Part shown: positions 9,425 through 14,885 of the stretch, piece after piece
Numbering within the stretch: position 1 is the first letter of the stretch
How the letters are laid out: each line of letters starts with the position of its first letter
Assembly: GCA_910592005.1 (NCBI GenBank)
Contig: CAJVPP010002431.1
Span: forward strand, 1-14,885
Reading direction: 5' to 3'
DNA: 14,885 nucleotides
Source: Funneliformis mosseae
Lineage: Eukaryota; Glomeromycota; Glomeromycetes; Glomerales; Glomeraceae
The notes under the pieces: generated by a model
Told to the model about the DNA's origin: nothing
Seen by the model: the letters and a program-made list of their open reading frames with translations, nothing else
Databases searched by the model: none
Position numbers and translations under genes: made by a program

Positions 9425-10410
9425 CTATATAATAGAAGGTTTGTTAACTTGTATTTGATTAAGAGTATCTGTAATAGTGCATTCTTCATTAAGAGATAAA
9501 ATATGAGCAGGAACAAATTTATTATTTATTAAATCTTTAAGATCATTATCATTATTTTTTGAGTCTTCACCTTTTATATCATTAAGTTGTAGTAATCTGT
9601 TATCAATAAGACTATTTTCAGGTAGATATTGTAATACTTCAGAATCTATTTTAATATCAGAATAATAACAGTTATTTTCTTTTAACTAGTGAAGTACACA
9701 AACAATTTTAGTACATCAAATATTAAAAATTTTAAATGCTAATCCATTTGCAGATTAATAGTATATAATGAAAATATCAAGTGATGATAAATTTCGAGAG
9801 AGCTGCTTTGCAAACTCTAACACATTTTATATAAAATTGATAATATTATCATGATATGCATATTGACTGTTACAAAAATAATATACTAAAACAATAGAAA
9901 ATATCTGTACAATCAACATTTCTTCTATTTTGATTAAATTTCTTAATTTCTCTAGAACTTTACCTGGGTCTATATTATTTGTAACTGAAAACTTTTTTAC
10001 TGGATTTTTATCACTATAGCAGTGATGATAATCTCTTTTTATAAGATTAATAAATAAAAATTATTCATTATATATAAGACAATCTTTATGTTTAAATTTA
10101 TCAATCTCTTTACGAAAATTTTGTAAAAGTTTTTAGTCTGATTCTGAAAGCTAATGGTTGATAATATTCTGATGATTATTTTCATCTTGTCAGTTGAAAT
10201 GTTTATCGATATTTTCTAAAACATGTGTTACTTTTTTATTATGCTTTTATTCACGTTCTCTTCTTAATTTTACTTCATACTGTTCTGAAATTTCTGATAA
10301 TTTTTTCATCCATTTATTTTCTTGTTTTTTGCTTGATATATATCATGATATTCATCTAATTCATTTTCTTTAGATTTGCATTTTTAAAGAATTCTTTGAT
10401 AATTAAACAT
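9425..10410 (-). other. N-terminal region of the dead helicase
   Basis: From about 10315 to 9425 one frame is kept for about 297 codons with ten stops and no indel, which is an unusual pattern for ordinary decay. The segment starts Lys/Glu-rich and contains a degraded cysteine cluster (Cys-Leu-Ile-Tyr ... Tyr-His-His-Cys), where Tyr stands at the places a CxxC pair would need Cys; TGY to TAY is a G-to-A change. It then reads KFSVTNNIDPGKVLEKL, IEEMLIVQIFSIV and LKENNCYYSDIKID. I recognise this as the domain preceding Helitron-like N-terminal domains in these fungal proteins. A homopolymer-rich spot near 10320 shifts the frame between the ATG and this block. Confidence 0.7.
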
Positions 10411-10896
10411 TTGATGTTAGTATTAAATGTATAATATAGATTGATTTATCGTAACTTTTTATTTTTTAGTTATTTTTGTTAAGTTTTAGGGTAATTACTT
10501 AAAAGACAATTATTATAAGTAACAATTTTTATTAATACTTTAAAAAAGACTGTATACTTTTAATAATTTTTATTTATTTATTTTATTTAATCAGCTTTAT
10601 TTATTTTAAGATACAATACAAATAGACTTTTTATTATTATTATAAAACATAAATTAAAAGTTTATTATTATATTAGGCAGGATAAAGTAATATTATTAGT
10701 TTTCATACCCTGGCTGGGTCAACAAAAGCGGGATTTAAAATTATTTTTTTAGAATTTTTTATTATTGACCAATAAAAATGCTGCATTTAATATCACGTGA
10801 TTAAGATTATATGGCCTTCTGATAATCAATATTTGAAATATTTTATTTAGCATTTAAATACAATTATAAGAAATTTAGAGAGAGTTAATTAAGTTT
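10411..10896. other. Spacer between the two dead genes
   Basis: No gene is present. The part next to the helicase start (10411-10680) is AT-rich. A GC-richer block (10706-10736, with ACCCTGGCTGGGT forming a short hairpin, then CAACAAAAGCGGGATTT) and a perfect palindrome ATCACGTGAT at 10792-10801 lie 300-390 bp upstream of the helicase ATG. A CCAAT sequence lies at 10769-10773. These could be remains of the helicase promoter or of an element end. Confidence 0.45.
10792..10801. promoter_or_regulatory. CACGTG palindrome (possible bHLH site)
   Basis: ATCACGTGAT is a perfect 10-base palindrome with the E-box core CACGTG, a known binding core for fungal bHLH factors. It sits upstream of the dead helicase on its minus strand and just past the end of the transposase-like gene. 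Use as a promoter element is an inference. Confidence 0.3.
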
Positions 10897-13818
10897 TCAC
10901 TTTTCCTTGTCTTTACCACTCTGTTTCCATTTTAGACGCTTCTTTAAAATAGTAATACTATTATTACAACTATTATAACATAGAAGCTTACCTTTTACTG
11001 GTTTGGTAATCTTCAGGTTTCCGCATTCAATGCAAGTGTTTGGATAGATCCTAGCTGAATAATATAATTTTTCAACTTGTGATGCATAAGACTATGAGTT
11101 ATTAATGAAGACTCTTAAAAACAATTCACGAATAGAATCCTTCATATTATTATCAAACTCTTTTTTCATAATATTTTCGAACTCTTTATTATCTGAGTTT
11201 TCATATTTGTGTTATTCATTTTCATCATAATCATCCTCCTCATCCATGTTTTCTTGATCATCAGCTTCTTTATTATGACTAATCTTATCTTTCATATCAT
11301 CATTTATGTCTAATTGTTTTGGCAGTACGGCCACTGTAAGATTGCATATATTACAAAATGACATATCACAAATGTAGAAAATTGTATCCAAGAATTCTCA
11401 CAATATTGCCTTGTCTTTTTCAGAAAGTTTTTTTGCACTAAATAAAAGGCGTGACTTTTCATACTCAACACAAGTTACAGTAATACCAACATTCTTTACA
11501 CGTGCAGCAGTTAGGCAAAATGGCATATTATGTTTTGCTTTTTTAATTTTCATTTTGCCTTTCTTTGTTTTCGTCTTAGCATTCTTAAGCGAAGGTCTAT
11601 GATCTTCTGATGTTTACTTACCATATAACTTTTCAAATGACTTATAATGCAAGTCTTCTCTAGGTATTGGGTCTGGAAGATGATATAGTTGTTCAAAATC
11701 TTCTGGTAAATAATGAGGAGGATGACAAATGGTACAAGCTAATTCACCACATTTTTTGATTAAAAAAAAATAATGCCTTGTCATACAACAATGGTTCAAG
11801 AATTCTTGCAAATGTGGTTTTCAATAAAGATAAGTTGATTATTTTCTCTTTTTTTGCATAAATAATTTGATTGAAACTTTACTTTCCCTTTATTATAAAT
11901 GTTCTGCAATACGGTCTTCATGAGTAATACTATTATCTACAAGCTGAATTTTTTCTTAAAATCTCTCCATTTCTGTTTCTGATGCTGCATTAAAGGTTTC
12001 AAAGAGCCCATCTTTGAAAGACTGGCAGTAGAACACATCACTAATTAAACGAATTAGAACTTAAAGACTTTCAATAAGATATTTCTTCAAGTTAAGATTT
12101 TCTTCAGCAATCTTGCAGATTTCACTTATTGTACTAACTCCTTTTATTAATTTTTCTGATTAATCATTCATTTTTGTTTGCATTAAACCAACACTTTGTA
12201 ACCCTAGATTCAGAATTGACATAATACGTTCGACAGGATTTTTTCATGAATGTTGTAACAGAGTCTGAATAGCAACAAAATAGTTAAGGTCTAATGCAAA
12301 AAAAAGATAAATATATGAGAGTTGAACGCAAGCATATATGTAATGATGATCTGATCTACCATCTGTATAAAGATACAGCATAGGTTTATTAACAAGCTCT
12401 TCTTTGAGAAGTATATCATACAGTTTTGTTGCATGACGAAGAGGTGAGGAGGACTGGAAAATTGGATCCTTTAACCCAATATATACTTTTCCAGTATAGA
12501 AATCACTATTGATCAATTCAGGTATATTGCATACCATTATTATACTTGATATAATTCCTAATTTAGTGTAATCATAATTAGCGACTGCAAATGTGATATC
12601 CTTACTGACTACAACTTTTTTTCCTCTCTCTACTGCAACAACTGGAAATCCAGGCTCTCTAACCTTGTAACGATGTTTATCATTTAAAAAGACCAAATTA
12701 GTGATATTACGAAACTTACAGCAAATTCTTTCTCATAATGAAACAATGCTGATGCATAGTAAATATTTTGATAGTAAGCTTGTAGTTGATGTGTTTGAAC
12801 TATGAATTTTAAGGATAACCGATCAGTAAATTGCAAACTGCTAAGTTGTATTGGATTCTTAGGCTAAAATTGTAATCGCAACCATTGTGCACTAGAAATT
12901 AGTGTTTCAGATGAACACTCACATTCAATTTAATATAGAAGATCATTTACTGAGATTACAGTTGTAAGATATACGATTGTATTATACCTGCGTTCATCCA
13001 CAGCAGTTACAGTATCTGCTGCCTTTTCTGCAAGAAACTGAGCTGCAGTTCTTCAAAAAACATTATATTTGTTAGGTCTTCTACTGTTATGTTCATGTAA
13101 ATCAACAGTAATTTCTAGATCCTTGAGTTCTAAAGCAAGTCTAACACACTCATCTATTTTTGCTTCATTTGAAGTTTCAGTTGCAGAAGTATCACTTGTT
13201 AATATTCGATAAATTGTTCAGAGTGATGATAGCTTAGCTTTTTGAAGAAGCAGATTACAGATATGTATATAGTTGATTCACATTGTTCTTGTATGAAAAT
13301 GAGATGCATTGGTTTGCAAATCACTTATAATTTGCGTATTCTCTTGTAGAATTGTTTCTTCATCAGCCTATTCATCAATTTTCCATATTGATATTGCATT
13401 AAAGAATTGTTACCAGAATTAAATCGATATTCTCTAATTTTAAAGGAAAATGTGCAAGATAAATTCTGGATGTATCACATTTTGTCTGTAATGCAAGTCA
13501 TTTTATTATACTTTTATACTAACAATCTTTAAAATATTATTTCCATTTACTTACACAGGATCGATTGGTAGATATTCTTCAATATCAACTGGTTTTCACA
13601 GTGATAAATTGGTAAGCAAGTGTCTAAGATGACCATATTTTGCTTTATCAATAGTTGTCACCCAAATATTTTGCTTATGAACCTTGATTTTTGTAGCTTG
13701 GTCAATAGTTCATATGAAAGTTTCTGATGCATAGTTTGCAGCGGTAATATCACGTTAGGCATTGCAAAATCTAACATAATTTGAGATAGCAATAATAAAA
13801 CTATCAAATGCATTAGGG
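10897..13818 (-). pseudogene. Transposase-like protein of a Glomeromycotina-expanded family, dead and 5'-truncated
   Basis: I recognise this family from memory in Rhizophagus genomes; its function is not established. From 12696 to the TGA at 10897-10899 one frame is kept for about 600 codons with about twelve stops and no indel. Blocks in order: LALELKDLEITVDLHEHN and AAQFLAEKAADTVTAVDERR (frame 2, about 12723-13390), a one-base frameshift near 12715, VFLNDKH, EPGFPVVAVERGKKVVVSK, LYLYTDGRSDH, NPVERIMSILNLGLQSVGLM, FLNHCCMTRHYF, LYHLPDPIPREDLHYKSFEKLYG, an acidic run (11215-11275), and a cysteine cluster CIEC...CYNSC with a basic tail. Asp (12679-12681), Asp (12361-12363) and Glu in NPVER (12229-12231) could form a DDE triad; that is inference. 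Stops at 12244, 12864 and 13053 lie at Trp positions. The 5' end is lost at the G-rich repeats near 13818. Confidence 0.75.
13486..13556 (-). other. Candidate spliceosomal intron in the transposase-like gene
   Basis: On the minus strand coding sequence ...EEYLPIDP is followed by GTGTAAGT, then 71 bases of AT-rich sequence ending TTGCATTACAG, and coding resumes as TKCDTSRIYLAHFPLKLEN. Taking the donor at 13556 (GTGTAA) keeps the frame; the better-looking GTAAGT donor two bases downstream would not. Length and borders suit a short fungal intron. Confidence 0.5.
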
Positions 13819-13980
13819 GAGGGCCAGAAATGATGTCATTTAGTAAAGGGAGGAGGGGGTCTTATTATAATATGATGTGATACAAAAATATATTTTCCAT
13901 TTTAGGTATTTCCATTTTTTGAGGGGGGGTCCTGCAACAAAATGACGTGACACAAAAATTTATTTCCATTTTAGATCGAT
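13815..13980. repeat. G-rich degenerate direct repeats with CRE-like motifs
   Basis: Two units with a period of about 70 bp align: GGGGGTCTTATTATAATATG... (13855-13905) and GGGGGTCCTGCAACAAAATG... (13925-13974). Both then carry GAYGTGAYACAAAAATWTAT and end TTCCATTTTAG. Ahead of them lies a third G-rich segment with the near-palindrome AAATGATGTCATTT (13828-13841). The first unit has T where the second has C (TGATGTGATAC against TGACGTGACAC). TGACGTGA is close to the ATF/CREB site TGACGTCA. The block lies where the minus-strand pseudogene breaks off and about 90 bp before the plus-strand gene starts, so it may be an element terminus or a promoter. Confidence 0.6.
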
Positions 13981-14071
13981 CGGCTAATTTTTAAAGTTAG
14001 AATAGTGATACAATTTTAAAAATTTGATACAAATACGTGTTCATCAAGTTTAATTATAGTAGGGTCTTAAA

Positions 14072-14885
14072 ATGGATTTTTTTCCTGAAAGGAAGAAAAA
14101 AAAAAAATCTACGCGGATGAAAAGTTACGATTGTTACGCGGTTTTTTTCTTTCGCTGGATTGTCATAATGAAGCAAACATACTTTAAGGAACCAAAGTAC
14201 TTCAAAAATCATATCATCCGAAATCCCAGAAATCTTTATGAGGAGTATGTGAATGCTTTTGCATTCTGTGAAATTATAAAAACCAAAAATAAAATACCGA
14301 GCAAACAAGAGCTTCAGAAATGAGCTCAAAATAGTTGGCAAGAAGTGAGATTGAAAGGCGAAGACTTTATTCAAAACCATATTTTTGAATTGCTACAAAC
14401 ACCCATTCAACCCGTTCAATCTCGTTATTTAACTTTTTTTCCACAACAAACATCCGTAAAGAATTCTCCAAAGTCAACTTCAGAATCTTCAAAAGTTCCA
14501 GAAGTTTCAGACCTTCCAGAACTTCCCAATCCTCCGGAACCCCCCAAACCCCCAGAACCACCAAAACTCTTAGAACCACTTACTAACAATCCTTCACAAA
14601 ACGCAATAGTACAAAGGCACTTGCATGCAAATCTTCAAAAGAATAAAGCTGATTTGTATGAATACAATAATTTGCTAAAAGCAGCTACATCGTCAGAACT
14701 TCGTTCACAATTCACTTCAAAAATTAAAGAGCTTGAGGAGACGGTTGTGTTGGATGAAAGGAAACTCAAGAAGTTAAAGGGAAATGCAGAAGCTCAAAAA
14801 CGAGCTCGGGAGAAAAAGAAGGAAAAATTGAATAAAGAAAACATCATTGAGATGTATGATGCGCCGGGTCGGCCGTCATTTCTGA
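14072..14885 (+). pseudogene. 5' part of a Glomeromycotina-expanded, transposase-like gene with one premature TGA
   Basis: The frame runs from the ATG at 14072 to the window end (271 codons, gene continues beyond), interrupted only by TGA at 14321-14323 (codon 84). Sequence on both sides looks coding, and CAA is freely used for Gln. Visible parts: a Lys run at residues 8-12 from an A-tract, NPRNLYEEYVNAFAFCEIIK, a Pro-rich stretch with PPEPPKPPEPP (about residues 141-170), then a basic, coiled-coil-prone segment (about 184-258), and YDAPGRPSFL at the end. I recall this arrangement ahead of a large domain with a similar NPVER-type motif, so it may be related to the gene at 10897-13818. Met33 (14168) is an alternative start, since residues 1-32 look atypical. 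The TGA could be a mutated TGG or CGA codon, or a sequencing error, which would make this an intact gene. Confidence 0.65.

Larger units (their letters stand above)
5181..10410 (-). pseudogene. Helitron-like Rep / PIF1-family DNA helicase, dead and transition-mutated
   Basis: This is a relic of a large (about 1,550 codons after removing the insertion) helicase of the type encoded by Helitron transposons. Such proteins nick DNA with an HUH Rep domain and unwind it with a PIF1-like SF1 helicase. Reading down the minus strand, I see an N-terminal Lys/Glu-rich and degraded zinc-finger region, a VNEF...TLYLTGNANL block, the Rep motifs, then the helicase motifs ending QGLTLQKAV, FSFERLQ and EERRLISMI before a TAG stop. 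The start is taken at the ATG at 10408-10410, after which coding-like sequence continues in frame past one stop. The gene carries dozens of in-frame stops, several frameshifts and one AT-rich insertion (about 8222-8785). Where I can compare with the family pattern, stops sit at Trp and Gln positions. It cannot be functional. Family assignment is from recognised motifs; exact ends of the parent element (TC start, hairpin plus CTRR end) were not found. Confidence 0.85.

Noticed and set aside
11411..11602. Open frame of 63 codons on the plus strand
   Set aside because: The opposite strand reads as a continuous conserved block of the transposase-like family, so this is a shadow.
5181..13390. Alternative genetic code with TAA/TAG read as Gln (ciliate-like) to explain the in-frame stops
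   Set aside because: Stops of all three kinds also stand at expected Trp positions, CAA and CAG are used as well, active-site codons are mutated by the same changes, and frameshifts exist. The plus-strand gene at 14072 uses CAA freely with one TGA only.
14367..14579. Open frame of 70 codons on the minus strand, Leu/Val-rich
   Set aside because: It is the antisense shadow of the Pro/Glu-rich part of the plus-strand gene.

Overview
The window looks like accessory, transposon-rich DNA from an arbuscular mycorrhizal fungus of the Rhizophagus type (Glomeromycotina). The evidence is very AT-rich intergenic DNA, many TA-flanked inverted-repeat elements, and three protein families that I recognise from memory as heavily expanded in those genomes: a Helitron-like Rep/PIF1 helicase, a large 'TDG..DH ... 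NPVER' transposase-like protein, and a related 'GRPSFL' family. The species call is an inference from recall, not from a search.

Layout: positions 1-5180 are AT-rich DNA with no gene I can support. They hold three inverted-repeat elements (662-828, 1226-1536, 2621-2791), one copy of a dispersed repeat (about 3004-3300) and simple-sequence DNA around 3940-4270. Positions 10410 to 5181 on the minus strand are a nearly full-length but dead Helitron-like Rep plus PIF1 helicase gene, split by an inserted AT-rich repeat at about 8222-8785. Positions 10411-10896 are a spacer with a GC-rich block and a CACGTG palindrome. Positions about 13818 to 10897 on the minus strand are a dead transposase-like gene with a candidate intron and a zinc-ribbon tail. 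Positions 13815-13980 hold G-rich degenerate direct repeats with CRE-like motifs. From 14072 to the window end, on the plus strand, is the 5' part of a third element-type gene, nearly intact apart from one in-frame TGA.

The main finding is how the two minus-strand genes decayed. Long stretches keep one reading frame (12696 to 10897 and about 10315 to 9425 show no indel) yet carry many stop codons. Where I can align the reading to the remembered family pattern, the stops fall on Trp and Gln codons (TGG to TGA/TAG, CAA to TAA, CAG to TAG). The catalytic residues are lost by the same C-to-T and G-to-A changes: the Helitron HUH pair reads Y-V-Y, the Walker A glycines are gone, Walker B DE reads DK, and a GDFGQ-type motif reads SNFRQ. 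Differences between internal repeat copies are also mostly transitions. This suggests a RIP-like or methylcytosine-deamination process that silenced these elements, while the plus-strand gene at 14072 has been largely spared. No working gene system can be claimed here; the window reads as a record of transposon invasion and mutational silencing.
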